Below are positions 20,327-32,296 of a stretch of DNA of 64,000 nucleotides, one piece after another. The DNA is taken from the NCBI RefSeq assembly GCF_036884655.1, contig NC_088345.1:25453001-25517000 (forward strand), given 5' to 3'. The DNA comes from Musa acuminata AAA Group. Its lineage: Eukaryota > Streptophyta > Magnoliopsida > Zingiberales > Musaceae. The notes under the pieces are model-generated. The model was not told where the DNA came from, searched no databases, and saw only the letters and a program-made list of their open reading frames with translations. A program made the translations under genes and the position numbers. Each line of letters begins with the position of its first letter. Within the stretch, counting starts at the first letter, position 1.

Positions 20327-20602
20327 AGAGCCTCCCCTCCCTTGGAAGTCATATCTTTAGGTTTGGTGCGATTGGGCATAGCTCTCTCCTTGATGTGATT
20401 TCTTCGTGCTTAGTGGTCGGCCCAATCTGAGTTCGGTAAAGAGCGTCTGAATCTTATCCTCCATTCGCGCCTCGAAGGCTTCGAATTTAGCATTGATTAC
20501 CTCCTCAGATGCCATAGTATATGCCGTTAAATCTGTGATGTTAAGATCTCTCTTTTGTTGTCGGGTTAAAGGCATGTATTGGTTGAGAGAGGTGATGGTC
20601 AA
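20327..20602 (-). pseudogene. gypsy Gag N-terminus, copy 3
   Basis: Gag N-terminal part with MPLTRQQKRDLN and MASEEVINAKFEAFEARMED, ending at a TAA in the QSHQT stretch (about 20358). Downstream Gag resumes at 20326. The heptad-like pattern of the MEDKI region suggests a short coiled coil. Confidence 0.75.
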
Positions 20603-20983
20603 AAGGGTTGGTAGATCGGTAGATGTAGGTTACGGTTTAGGTTTATTTTGTGGCTTTTTTGGGTGCAGTTTGAGGGTGTGGTTTGGTGGAGTTTTAGGGC
20701 TATGGATGAATGTTTTGTATCTGTGGTAGATGGTAGCAAAGGTTTGATAGAAATCAGTGGAAGTTACAGCAAGTATGTGCTGTCTTGTAAGAGTAGAATT
20801 GTTGTCGAAGAAACAACGATTTCTCGACGTAATTTTCACCAAAAACTTGAGTGAATTAAGGAGGGAATTGATAGCAAAATCACAGTTTATATGACAGCAA
20901 GGATATCTAATTTAATCAAGAGAATTTCAGCAGTATAACAGTAAGAAAATTTAATCAAGAGAATTGATAGCAAAGCCACAACG
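20603..20983 (-). other. truncated gypsy leader with scrambled end, copy 3
   Basis: Leader homologous to copies 1, 2 and 5 up to about 20940. Then TTTAATCAAGAGAATT and GAATTGATAGCAAA pieces, already seen at about 20865-20930, recur before the join to LINE ORF1 at about 20984. This looks like a repair junction rather than an element end. Confidence 0.7.
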
Positions 20984-21657
20984 ATGTCAGTAAACCCCAA
21001 AACCAACCACAAAGGTCTATCGACCACGTCAAGCGCCTCAGCAACAAAGTGATTCTTCTCTAACGGCAGTAGCACCGATGGTGGCGAAAACTATTGAGCA
21101 TTCCGACTCACAAGGAAAGCACCGCGGACCGAAGGACAAATCCAAAACTTTATCTCTTCCTATAATGTCAGAGACTTCCACAACAGAGGTTTCCCATGGT
21201 ACTAGTGGATAGGAGAAACATAAGTCAGGAACTTCATCTCTTCCAATATCATCGGATCCATCCACAATAGCTCAACGAACTCAGGCCCAAACAAATCTCG
21301 CCAGCAAGGATATTCTTCCTCAGCAAACTCAGGCCACAACAAACATCGCCAACAAGGATATTCTGTCTCAACAAACTCATGCCCCAACAAACCTCTCTAG
21401 CCATGCTGCTCCAACAAGTACTATCCAGGATATTATGCTGCAACAATCTTATCGAGCTTCAACAAACCCTGACAATCAAGACCACATGATTCAAGGTACT
21501 TTAAAGTTTAAAAATCTGTAAGCTGTAGATGAAGTGGATAAATATAGGAATAAATCCATAAAACGTAAGGATATTGTGCGGGAGGAAAATACAAAATGGA
21601 AGGATAAGAAAAAGGATGGTACAATCCATCCAAAGTCGTAGGATGAATACCTTACCA
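20984..21657 (+). pseudogene. LINE ORF1 C-terminal fragment
   Basis: Plus-strand ORF1 from just after the DUF4283 region (CCACAACGATGTCAG) to the ORF1 stop and the first bases of the ORF1-ORF2 spacer. Part of the knuckle is deleted at the left join. TAG at 21210-21212 replaces the Gln of GTSGQEK, a stop shared with two other copies. The right side is interrupted by a minus LINE at about 21661. Confidence 0.85.
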
Positions 21658-21660
21658 TAT

Positions 21661-22180
21661 TTTCTTTTTTTTGGTAAGTAAAAGTAAATTGATTATGTGT
21701 AAAGTTTCTACAAATAGCTTTATCTATACAAGTCATAGACAAAGCCAAGTAACTCATAGAGTGCGAATGCGATAGTTATGACTACACATGCTGTAGACTA
21801 TAACTCATAATTATAATCAATATAGAAAATGTTTATCCAGATATATCAAAACTACCTGTGGGTACATAATTTGGCATCATTCCCAAGATCTTTAGCTAAT
21901 AGCAAAATTAAATTTGATAAAAATATCTTTTTCTCTTTGGGTAAAGTGCTCCGTTTTGAGATCTTGCTCCATACAGGATCTTGAGTCTCTTATAATCTCT
22001 TTCAATAATTGAGCATTGTTTGTGTGTTAGCATTCAAATATTCTGTTACATCTCTCCTTCCACATCCACCAAATAGCGCATTTGAAAGTAACCATTGCCA
22101 GTTATGTTAGAGGCCATTTTCTTGAGAAACATTGCATGAGGTCGCTTAGTTCTTGGTGCAAGTTTGGTTGCGGCAGTCTA
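21661..22180 (-). mobile_element. LINE 3' fragment
   Basis: Starts with oligo(T), then the 3'UTR and the last about 90 codons of ORF2 with small defects. It is interrupted at 22180 by another oligo(T)-headed LINE. A matching right flank for a target duplication was not found. Confidence 0.85.
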
Positions 22181-22363
22181 TTTTTTTTTTTGGTAAGTAA
22201 AAGTAAAATTCATTATGTGTAAAGTTTCTACAAATAGCTTTATCTATACAAGTCATAGACAAAGCCAAGTAACTCATAGAGTGCTAATGCGATAGTTATG
22301 ACTACACATGCTGTAGACTATAACTATCTGTGGGTACATTATTTGGCATCATTCCCAAGATCT

Positions 22364-25300
22364 TTAGCTAATAGCAAAATTAAATTTGATAAAAATATCT
22401 TTTTCTCTTCGGGTGAAGTGCTCGGTTTTGAGTTCATGCTCCATACAGGATCTTGAGTCTCTAATAATCTCTTTCAAGAGCTGAGCATTGTTTGTGTGTT
22501 GACATTCAAAGATTCTATTACATCTCTCCTTCCACATCCACCAAATAGCACATCTGAAAATAACCTTTGTCAGTTGTGTAAGAGGCCCTTTTCTTGAGAA
22601 ACATTGCATAAGGTCGCCTAGTTCTTGGTGCAAGTTTGGTTGCGGCAGTCTATTGAGTTCAAATCGCTGGAGAATCTCTTTCCATATCCATTTTGTATAA
22701 TCACAAGCAAAATAGAGGTGGTCAACAGTTTCTTCTTGTTGCAAACAAAGGGAGCATCGGTTAACATGATAGATACCTCTTCTTTTCATATTGTCTATTG
22801 TCGGTAGTTTATTGAGAAGAGCCTGCCATGTACATAAGGAATGTCTTTGTGATCCCGGTCGATCCCATGTCCAACTGCTTGGGACCCACTTGTTATTTCT
22901 TTGCCTAATTTGATTCCATGCGGATGTGGCACTAAATTTACCATTGTCATGAGGCCAAATAAGTATATCTGAAGAGTTGTTCCTGATTGGTATAGCTATA
23001 ATAGTCGGCCAAAGTGATAACATTTCGGGAGAAATAGGATTAGGGAGACACCAAGCACCGTTAGCAATGAACTCAGAAACCTTCCAATCTTTGGGAGCCC
23101 CAAGATCTTTTCGTATTCTGTCACCATATAATTGAAATATACTCTTCCCATTTACCCAAGGATCAAACCACATATTTGTACTAGTACCAAAAGAGATTGC
23201 ATAGGAAATGTGTTTGATTAGCCAATTCCTTGCCTTTAAAATTCCTTTCCAAGCTGCAGAGTGGTATGTTCTAGTTGAAATTTCTCAGATTGATTCCTTT
23301 GAAAGATACCTAGCAGAAACCCAATGTGACCATAAGGAACATTTGTTTTGCAAAAGATCCCACAATTGCTGTACCAGACAAGCTTGATTCTAATCTCTAA
23401 TATTTCTCAAGTTTAGCCCCCCTTCATCTTTCGGTTTGCAAATGCTATCCCAATTTACCATATGCATTGCCTTATCATTTGTGCCATTCCAGAAGAAGTT
23501 CATTAATAACCGTTCAATATCATGGAGAAGTCCAGCAGGCAGAAGAAATGCATTACACCAATATATAGAGTAGGAGTGCAATACCGAACGGATGAGTTCG
23601 AGTCGTCTTGCTTTTGATAGAAACCTATTTTTCCAAGAAGAAATTCTATTCTTTATTTTTTGCAAGATAGACTGACAATTGGTTTTGTGAATGCCTGTGG
23701 ATATGAGCGGGAGATCTAAATAAGGAATTGGCAAGCTTCCCTCACTAACCCCCAAAGTTTGCACAATAAAGACCTTATTGTTAGGACTCTAGCTTGGAGA
23801 GTCCTAATTGAGAGGGACATTCATGTAAAACTGTTAGGACTTCTATCTAGGAGAGTCCTAATTGAGAGGGACATTATGTTAGGACTCTAGCTAGGAGAGT
23901 CCTAATTGAGAGGGGCATTCATGTAGGAGGTTTTTCTTAGAGAAGAATTAGGAGTTGTAAGGGAATAGGAGTCTTGAGTAGGAGTCCTATTAGGAGTTGG
24001 TTAGAAGTAAGAGTCTTAAGTAGGAGTCCTATTAGGAGTTAGGGTTTAGAAGCCCTATAAATAGCCATGTATTCCATCTCTTTTGATAAGCAATAGATGA
24101 ATCTTTTCTGCAGCCTTTGAGCAGCAACTTGGAGGGAGGAACCCCTATAGAGTACCAAGGAGGCCGATCCCCTAAAGAGATCAACCCCAAGTTTAGAATC
24201 TGCAAGGGTTCTAACACTTATCCTCAACGTAAGGGCTCATATATACTTTACTTTTCGCATGATTTAACTGAAGTCCAGAAATCATACCAAAGTCATTCAT
24301 AATAGTAGCCAGGTTCTTTACTGAAGTTGGTTCATTTTGGAGAAAGATAAGTAAGTCATCTGCAAAATGTTATATGTGATATATGAACAGAACCAGCAAT
24401 GGGTACCTTAATGCTGCCATTTAAGACTGCGTGTTCTAACATACAGTTAAGTCCTTCCATCGCAATAGTAAAAAGATACGGAGATAGTGGATCACCTTGT
24501 CGGATGTCATTTGTGCTCCCAAAAAAACCAATAGGTGAGCCATTAAAGAGTATCGAAAACTTTGGAGTTTCCAAGCAAGATTGAATCCAATTAACCCATT
24601 GCTGTGGGAAGTTCATATCGAGGAGCATCTTATAGATAAACTTTCTATTAACTGAATCAAAGGCTTTCCGTAAATCAGCTTTAAAACAGATTTTTGTCCC
24701 TCTTGCTTTTGAATGCAAATCTTTGACCAAGTCATTAGCAAGCAAAATGTTATGATGTATACTTCTCCCTTTGATGAAAGCAGCTTGATTTGGGCTAATA
24801 ATCTTGTGTATTACCTTTTGCATTCTATTTGCCAATACTTTGGAGATGATCTTGTAAACAAAGTTGCATAATGATATGGGTCGATAGTTCTCTAGTGAAT
24901 CAGCCCCTGCATTCTTCGGAATTAAAGAAATAAAAGTGCAATTCATCTCTCTAAGAATATGACCTGAAGAGAAGAAATGTTGGCAAGCCTTGATCACATC
25001 ATTTCCAATAATAGACCAAGCAGTTTGGTAAAATTCAGCTGGAAATCCATCTGGACCTGGGCTTTTGTGCTTTGGTGACTTAAAGACAACACGTACAATT
25101 TCGTCATCTGTAATTGGGGCATTGAGGATTGAAATAGCTTCCGAATCAAGTTTTCTAGTCGGCTCCACATGAATGTTATTAGGTTTCCCAGCTTGATTGA
25201 GTAAGGAATAAAAAAATTGCTCTGTGTGTGCTTTAACCTCATCTAAATTCTCAATAAGATTATCATCTTTGTCTCTGCATTTGCTGATACGGTTAACAGC

Positions 25301-25654
25301 CCTTCGAGTAGCAATTGAAGCATAGAAAAATTTAGTATTGGAATCCCCTAGTGTAAGCCAATTCTGTCGAGACTTCTGCTTTGCAAAACTTTCCTCCTGT
25401 TTTAAGGCTTGCATGAAGTTATTTCTGGCTTCCGTCTCTTTGTAGATAATATTTTCATCATTTGGCTGAAGTTGCAGCTCATGTTGCAATGACATTAGTT
25501 CCTTTCTGCAAAATTGAACTCTGGTGGTAATATTGCCAAAGGTATTTGTATTCCACTCCTTTAGTGCTGCTTTACAAGCTTTGAGCTTTTGACATAAGAT
25601 GTAAGGGGAGGATCCATGCACATTAACATTCCAAGCAGATCTGATAACATCAAG
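22364..25654 (-). pseudogene. LINE ORF2 (linker, RT, zf-RVT), interrupted
   Basis: Pieces: 24356-25654 with the linker, KSPGPDGFPAEFY, ENYRPISLCN, KADLRKAFDSVN and a DIRQGDPLSPYLF block (Gly to Asp at the usual GIRQGDP); 23390-23764 with RT thumb; 22364-23173 with zf-RVT. Breaks: an extra A before FADD near 24365, the solo LTR at 23779, and stops around 23290 and 23390. RT motif A Asp is present. Dead as a unit. Confidence 0.9.
23779..24216 (+). repeat. solo gypsy-family LTR (438 bp) with CTTAT duplication
   Basis: TGTTAGGACTC to GGTTCTAACA, flanked by CTTAT at 23774-23778 and 24217-24221; joining the flanks restores the LINE sequence seen in other copies. TATAAATA at 24056-24063. Three hairpin units. 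Confidence 0.95.
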
Positions 25655-25656
25655 CA

Positions 25657-26040
25657 AATCAAGGTGCAGCTAACAGAAAAATAATGACACGACTTGATAG
25701 GTGTTTGATTAATCATTAATGGTTAACAGTTTACCCAGATTCACTTCTTGAGTATGGGGCTCCTTTGTTTTTTGACCATTCTTTAATGTATATACACGGA
25801 GACAAAACGACACCAAGAGGCAATAAACCATTTAGATTCTTTAACATATGGAGTACTAATCCTCAATTTCTTGATGTTATCAGATCTGCTTGGAATGTTA
25901 ATGTGCATGGATCCTCCCCTTACATCTTATGTCAAAAGCTCAAAGCTTGTAAAGCAGCACTGAAGGAGTGGAATACAAATACCTTTGGCAATATTACAAC
26001 CACAGTTCAATTTTGCAGGAAGGAACTAATGTCATTGTAA
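25657..26040 (+). mobile_element. LINE ORF2 fragment (end of endonuclease and linker), inverted
   Basis: Plus-strand fragment covering about ORF2 residues 189-313, including the SDHSLM-type motif (here altered to TDHSLM-like FDHSLM) and ending KELMSL then TAA. It lies back-to-back with the minus LINE ending at 25654 and overlaps its coverage by about 50 codons. It is cut at 26040 by the oligo(T) of the next minus LINE. Confidence 0.85.
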
Positions 26041-26042
26041 CA

Positions 26043-26911
26043 TTTTTTTTTTTTTTTGGTAAGTAAAAGTAAAATTCATTATGTGTAAAGTTTCTACAAA
26101 TAGCTTTATCTATACAAGTCATAGACAAAGCCAAGTAACTCATAGAGTGCTAATGCGATAGTTATGACTACACATGCTGTAGACTATAACTACCTGTGGG
26201 TACATTATTTGGCATCATTCCCAAGATCTTTAGCTAATAGCAAAATTAAATTTGATAAAAATATCTTTTTCTCTTCGGGTGAAGTGCTCGGTTTTGAGTT
26301 CATGCTCTATACAGGATCTTGAGTCTCTAATAATCTCTTTCAAGAGCTGTGCATTGTTTGTGTGTTGACATTCAAAGATTCTATTACATCTCTCCTTCCA
26401 CGTCCACCAAATAGCACATCTGAAAATAACCTTTGCCAGTTGTGTAAGAGGCCCTTTTCTTGAGAAACATTGCATAAGGTCGCCTAGTTCTTGGTGCAAG
26501 TTTGGTTGCGGCAGTCTATTAAGTTCAAATCGCTGGAGAATCTCCTTCCATATCCATTTTGTATAATCACAAGCAAAATAGAGGTGGTCAACAGTTTTTT
26601 CTTGTTGCAAACAAAGGGAGCATCGGTTAACATGATAGATACCTCTTCTTTTCATATTGTCTATTGTAGGTAGTTTATTGAGAAGGGCCTGCCATGTACA
26701 TAAGGAGTGTCTTTGTGATCCCGGTCGATCCCATGTCCAACTGCTTGGGACCCACTTGTTATTTCTTTGCCTAATTTGATTCCATGCGGATGTGGCACTA
26801 AATTTACCATTGTCATGAGGCCAAATAAGTATATCTGAAGAGTTGTTCCTGATTCGAATAGCTATGATAGTCGGCCAAAGTGATAACATTTCAGGAGAAT
26901 CTCTTTTCGTA
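26043..26911 (-). mobile_element. LINE 3' fragment with zf-RVT frame
   Basis: Oligo(T) of about 15, 3'UTR, and an open 219-codon ORF2 C-terminal frame (26230-26889) with the zf-RVT pattern. At about 26899 it loses about 31 bp, has a short filler, and joins the 5' monomers of the next plus LINE through GTACCGTTAGCG, which resembles the monomer motif GTACTGTAGCG. Confidence 0.85.
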
Positions 26912-26920
26912 CCGTTAGCG

Positions 26921-27140
26921 ACACTGCAGCGGCGACTAGATCCAGATCTAGGTCGACGTACTGTAGCCCGACGACACTGCAGCGCGACCAGATCTGGTTC
27001 GATGGTACTGTAGCGGCGACGACACTGCAGCGACGACCAGATCTAGGGCGATGGTACTGTAGCGACGATCTGAAATTCTGCAGCGGTGACTTTTCCCTAT
27101 GGTGACGATTCTGTAGGGGTGACCAGAAGAGGGATCAAAC
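26921..27140 (+). promoter_or_regulatory. LINE A 5'UTR: 49-bp monomers plus unique tail
   Basis: Three to four 49-bp monomers followed by about 70 bp of unique 5'UTR to the ORF1 ATG at 27141. Rich in CG, CTGCAG and GATCT motifs. Promoter activity is inferred from position, since LINEs need an internal 5' promoter. Confidence 0.7.
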
Positions 27141-28637
27141 ATGGCATCGACGGCCCCTAGGGCTGGCGACGGTGGCGGGAGGGTTGAAACGATGGCAAGA
27201 CTCCCTACCGTTATCCCTCAAGTTGCTCCTCCACCATATCCTCTCCAGAGAGAAACTCCTTCGATGAAGCAGCATCGAAGCAGGTCGCGCTCTAGATCGC
27301 GGCAGCCTGCTCTAATTTCCAATGACCCTCGGCCTTGGACTAGCCTATTCAAGGCTCCGGTTGGAAGTCCAGATCTAAGCATGGAATTCATTACGCCAGA
27401 AGTTCATGCTGATTCAGCAGAGCTTATTGAGACATGGTCAATGGCGATTGTTGGCTATGTGGTAGGTCTCAAAACATCTTATTTTCCATTATCCTCATTT
27501 ATCAAAACTCGATGGGGAATATCGTCATTTGATCTTCATATGCTGGAGAACGGATTCTTTGTTTGCAAGCTATACTCTGAAGAAGATTTGCAACGAATCC
27601 TCGAAGGATTCTGGACTATCCGCGGTCATCCAATGATTTTACGACGTTGGTCTCCTGATGTCCGTTTGGAGTTAGATAGCCTACAGTCTATTCCATTATG
27701 GGTATCCTTTCAAGGACTGCCTCTACATCTTTGGAGTCGACGTTTTATTGCAAAGTTATGCAGCACTCTGGGACAGCCACTCTACATCGACAAAGCAACA
27801 GCAGCTCAGACGAGATTAGCATTTGCACGAGCATGTGTGCTGGTTTCTTTCGATGAAGATCTTCCTAATGAAGTTTTCTATCGCGATCTTGACGGGAACA
27901 CTCGGAAGGTACATGTCTCATATTCCTGGAAGCCACAACGATGTCAGCGTTGCTTATCTTTTGGTCATGCAAATGGAGCTTGTCAGCAAACCCCACAACC
28001 AACCACAAAGGTCTATCGACCACGTCAAGCACCTCAGCAACAAAGTGATTCTTCTCTAATGGCAGTAGCACCGATGGTGGCGAAAACTATTGAGCATTCC
28101 GACTCACAAGGAAAGCACCGCGAACAGAAGGACAATTCCAAAACTTTATCTCTTCCTATAATGTCAGAGCCTTCCACAACAGAGGTTTCCCATGGTACTA
28201 GTGGACAGGAGAAACATAAGTCAGGAACTTCATCTCTTCTAATATCATCGGATCCATCCACAATAGCTCAACGAACTCAGGCCCAAGCAAATCTCGCCAG
28301 CAACGATATTCTTCCTCAACAAACTCAGGCCACAACAAACATCGCCAACAAGGATATTCCGACTCAACAAACTCATGCCCCAACAAACCTCTCTAGCCAC
28401 GCTGCCCCAACAAGTACTATCCAGGATATTGTGCTGCAACAATCTTATCGAGCTTCAACAAACCCTGCCAATCAAGACCACATGATTCAAGGTACTTTAA
28501 AGTTTAAAAATCTGCAAGCTGTAGATGAAGTGGATAAATATAGGAATAAAGCCATAAAAGGTAAGGATATTGTGCGGGAGGAAAATACAAAACCGAAGGA
28601 TAAGAAAAAGGATGGTACAATCCATCCAAAGTCGTAG
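27141..28637 (+). CDS. LINE ORF1 protein, 498 aa, intact
   Basis: Complete frame from the first ATG after the monomers. Residues 35-55 are Arg/Ser-rich (RSRSRSRQ). A DUF4283-like domain spans about 85-235 (from WSMAIVGYVVG to ACVLV). A zinc knuckle CQRCLSFGHANGAC lies at about 265-280, followed by a Gln/Thr/Ser-rich low-complexity region with repeated TNxANxDI-like segments and a Lys-rich C-terminus (KPKDKKKDG). The role is RNA binding and chaperone activity in the LINE particle. It lacks the 10-codon DKKIAVYET segment of copies 1-1179 and 45507. ORF2 starts 38 bp after its stop. It differs at five residues from the ORF1 at 54717. Confidence 0.95.
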   Translation: MASTAPRAGDGGGRVETMARLPTVIPQVAPPPYPLQRETPSMKQHRSRSRSRSRQPALISNDPRPWTSLFKAPVGSPDLSMEFITPEVHADSAELIETWSMAIVGYVVGLKTSYFPLSSFIKTRWGISSFDLHMLENGFFVCKLYSEEDLQRILEGFWTIRGHPMILRRWSPDVRLELDSLQSIPLWVSFQGLPLHLWSRRFIAKLCSTLGQPLYIDKATAAQTRLAFARACVLVSFDEDLPNEVFYRDLDGNTRKVHVSYSWKPQRCQRCLSFGHANGACQQTPQPTTKVYRPRQAPQQQSDSSLMAVAPMVAKTIEHSDSQGKHREQKDNSKTLSLPIMSEPSTTEVSHGTSGQEKHKSGTSSLLISSDPSTIAQRTQAQANLASNDILPQQTQATTNIANKDIPTQQTHAPTNLSSHAAPTSTIQDIVLQQSYRASTNPANQDHMIQGTLKFKNLQAVDEVDKYRNKAIKGKDIVREENTKPKDKKKDGTIHPKS

Positions 28638-28675
28638 GATGAATACCTTACTACCTTTTCATTTGTTTATTACTA

Positions 28676-31600
28676 ATGAAGATAACATGCTGGAATGTTC
28701 GCGGACTTAATAAGTCGGAGAAATGTCGGGAGCTCAACAGAATAATCAAGTCTGCCGCATGTGATATTGTTATTCTAGTGGAAACGAAAATTAAACAATC
28801 GCGCGTTCAAGCTCAAAAGAATTTAATATGGCCGGACGCAGAACTGTTTACCAATGACTCAAATGAAACTTTTGGTAGAATATGGGTCTTATGGAATCCT
28901 AACTCTATTAATGCTTGGTTTATTTCTGCTACTGATCAATTCATTCATCTTAAGGTAGAGGATAAAAAGAATGGCTGTCAATTCAATTTCACTGGTATAT
29001 ATGCTTCAAACAGTATGCAAGAAAGAAATACTCTTTGGTCTGACCTGACTAATATTGTAAATGGCTGTCTCAATGTACCTTGGATTGTTCTTGGAGACTT
29101 TAATACTGTTCGGTACACAAATGAAAAAGTGGGGGGTAGACAACTTTCAGAAAGTCAGCTTCAAAGTTTTAATGATTACATTGACACTGCAGCATTGTTT
29201 GATATGAAATCTGTGGGTAATTGGCTCTCCTGGAGTAATCAAGGTGCTGCTAACAGAAAAATAATGGCTCGACTTGATAGGTGTTTGATTAACCATGAAT
29301 GGTTAACAGTTTACCCAGATTCACTTGAGTATGGTGCTCCTTTGTTTTCTGACCATTCTTTAATGTATATACACGCAGAAAAAGCGACACCAAGAGGCAA
29401 GAAACCGTTTAGATTCTTTAACATGTGGAGTACTCATCCTCAATTTCTTAATGTTATCAGATCTGCTTGGAATGTTAATGTGCATGGATCTCCCCCTTAC
29501 ATCTTATGTCAAAAGCTCAAAGCCTGTAAAGCAACACTAAAGGAGTGGAATACAAATACCTTTGGCAATATTACCACCAGAGTTCAATTTTACAGAAAGG
29601 AACTAATGTCATTGCAACATGAGCTGCAACTTCAGCCAAATGATGAAAATATTATCTACAAAGAGACGGAAGCCAGAAATAACTTCATGCAAGCCTTAAA
29701 ACAGGAGGAAAGTTTTGCAAAGCAGAAGTCTCGACAGCATTGGCTTACAGTAGGGGATTCTAATACTAAATTTTTCTATGCTTCAATTGCTACTCGAAGG
29801 GCTGTTAACCGTATCAGCAAATGTAGAGACAAAGATGATAATCTTATTGAGAATTTAGATGAGGTTAAAAGCACACACAGAGCAATTTTTTTATTCCTTA
29901 CTCAATCAAGCTGGGAAACCTAATAACATTCATGTGGAGCCGACTAGAAAACTTGATTCGGAAGCTATTTCAATCCTCAATGCCCCAATTACAGATGACG
30001 AAATTGTATGTGTTGTCTTTAAGTCACCAAAGCACAAAAGCCCAGGTCCAGATGGATTTCCAGCTGAATTTTACCAAACTGCTTGGTCTATTATTGGAAA
30101 TGATGTGATCAAAGCTTGCCAACATTTTTTTTCTCTTTAGGTCATATTCTTAGAGAGATGAATTGCACTTTTATTTCTTTAATTCCGAAGATTGCAGGGG
30201 CTGATTCACTAGAGAACTATCGACCCATATCATTATGCAACTTTATATACAAGATCATCTCCAAAGTATTGGCAAATAGAATGCAAAAGGTATTACACAA
30301 GATCATTAGCCCAAATCAAGCTGCTTTCATCAAAGGGAGAAGTATACATCATAACATTTTGCTTGCTAATGACTTGGTCAAAGATTTGCATTCAAAAGCA
30401 AGAGGGACAAAAATCTGCATTAAAGCTGATCTAAGGAAAGCCTTTGATTCAGTTAATAGGAAATTTATCTATAAGATGCTCCTTGATATGAACTTCCCAC
30501 AGCAATGGATTAATTGGATTCAATCTTGCCTAGAAACTCCAAAGTTTTCGATACTCTATAATGGCTCACCTATTGGTTTTTTTGGGAGCACGAATGGCAT
30601 CCGACAAGGTGATCCACTCTCTCCGTATCTCTTTACTATTGCGATGGAAGGACTTAGCTGTATGTTGGAACACGCAGTCTTAAATGGCAGCATTAAGGTA
30701 CCCAGTGCTGGTTCTGTTCATATATCACATATAACATTTGCAGATGACTTACTTATCTTTCTCCAAAATGAACCAACTTCAGTAACAAACCTGGCTACTA
30801 TTATGAATGACTTTGGTATGGTTTCTGGACTTCAGTTAAATCATGCGAAAAGTAAAGTATATATGAGCCCTTACGTTGAGGATAAGGTCTTTATTTCACA
30901 AACTTTGGGGGTTAGTGAAGGAAGCTTGCAAGTTCCTTATTTGGGTCTCTCGCTCATATCCACAGGCATTCACAAAACCCACTGTCAACCTATCTTGCAA
31001 AAAATAAAGAATAGAATTTCTTCTTGGAAAAATAGGTTTCTATCAAAAGCAGGACGACTCGAACTCATCCGTTCGGTATTGCACTCCTACTCTATATATT
31101 GGTTAAATGCATTTCTTCTGCCTGCTAGACTTCTCCAAGATATTGAACGGTTATTAATGAACTTCTTCTGGAATGGCACAAATGAAAAGGCAATGCATAT
31201 GGTAAATTGGGATAGCATTTGCAAACCGAAAGATGAAGGGGGACTAAATTTGAGAAATACTAGAGATTGGAATCAAGCATGTTTGGTACAGCAATTGTGG
31301 GATCTTTTGCAAAACAAATGTTCCTTATGGTCACATTGGGTTTCTGCTAAGTATCTCTCAAAGGAATCAATATGGGAAATTTCAACAAGAACATACCACT
31401 CTGCAGCTTGGAAAGGAATTTTAAAGGCAAGGAATTGGCTAATCAAACACATTTCGTATGCAATCTCTTCTGGAACTAGTACTAATATGTGGTACGATCC
31501 TTGGGTGAATGGGAAGAGTATATTTCAATTATATGGTGACAGAATACGAAAAGATCTTGGGGCTCCCAAAGATTGGAAGGTTTCCGAGTTCATCGCCAAC

Positions 31601-32296
31601 GGTACTTGGTGTCTCCCTAATCCAATTTCTCCTGAAATTTTATCACTTTGGCCGACTATCATAGCTATTCGAATCAGGAACAACTCTTCAGATATACTTA
31701 TTTGGCCTCATGACAATGGTAAATTTAGTGCCACATCCGCATGGAATCAAATTAGGCAAAGAAATAACAAGTGGGTCCCAAGCAGTTGGACATGGGATCG
31801 ACCGGGATCACAAAGACACTCCTTATGTACATGGCAGGCCCTTCTCAATAAACTACCTATAATAGACAATATGAAAAGAAGAGGTATCTATCATGTTAAC
31901 CGATGCTCCCTTTGTTTGCAACAAGAAGAAACTGTTGACCACCTCTATTTTGCTTGTGATTATACAAAATGGATATGGAAGGAGATTCTCCAGCGATTTG
32001 AACTCAATAGACTGCCGCAACCAAACTTGCACCAAGAACTAGGCGACCTTATGCAATGTTTCTCAAGAAAAGGGCCTCTTACACAACTGGCAAAAGTTAT
32101 TTTCAGATGTGCTATTTGGTGGATGTGGAAGGAGAGATGTAATAGAATCTTTGAATGTCAACACACAAACAATGCACAGCTCTTGAAAGAGATTATTAGA
32201 GACTCAAGATCCTGTATGGAGCATGAACTCAAAACCGAGCACTTCACCCGAAGAGAAAAAGATATTTTTATCAAATTTAATTTTGCTATTAGCTAA
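28676..32296 (+). pseudogene. LINE ORF2 (endonuclease, RT, zf-RVT), frameshifted
   Basis: Would encode about 1200 residues. Endonuclease at 1-235: N7 of CWNVRGLN, E36 of VETK, GDFN at 140-143, SDHS near 226-229. RT about 500-760: KSPGPDGFPAEFY, ENYRPISLCN, KADLRKAFD, GIRQGDPLSPYLF, FADD. zf-RVT near the C-terminus with CSLC and HLYFAC. Breaks: one extra A near 29869 (frame ends 29923) and an expanded run of eight T at about 30122-30129 that shifts frame again; 30116-32296 is then open for 726 codons. A 3-bp in-frame loss near 29327 removes one Leu. The eight-T shift is shared with copy D. Confidence 0.95.

Larger units (their letters stand above)
10706..20983 (-). mobile_element. Ty3/gypsy element, copy 3, with nested insertions
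   Basis: Minus-strand copy: 3' LTR 10706-11190, PPT-like tract, chromodomain and integrase remnants, RNase H, RT remnant, protease and Gag up to about 20602, and a truncated leader. Its 5' LTR and PBS are missing; the leader ends in a scrambled short repeat near 20940-20983 and joins LINE ORF1. A solo LTR (11334-11815) and a 2.8-kb LTR (11927-17610) inserted into its 3' region. Confidence 0.9.
22182..25654 (-). mobile_element. LINE lacking its 5' end, containing a solo LTR
   Basis: Minus-strand LINE from oligo(T) through the 3'UTR and most of ORF2, ending within the endonuclease-RT linker (LDVIRSAWN, about residue 260). At 25655-25657 it joins a plus-oriented LINE piece. A gypsy-family solo LTR (23779-24216) interrupts it. 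Confidence 0.9.

Noticed and set aside
20138..20398. Recurrent 77-86 codon frames antisense to Gag (also at 44829, 62167 and 9000)
   Set aside because: They are mirror frames of the conserved Gag coding region and persist only because Gag is conserved.
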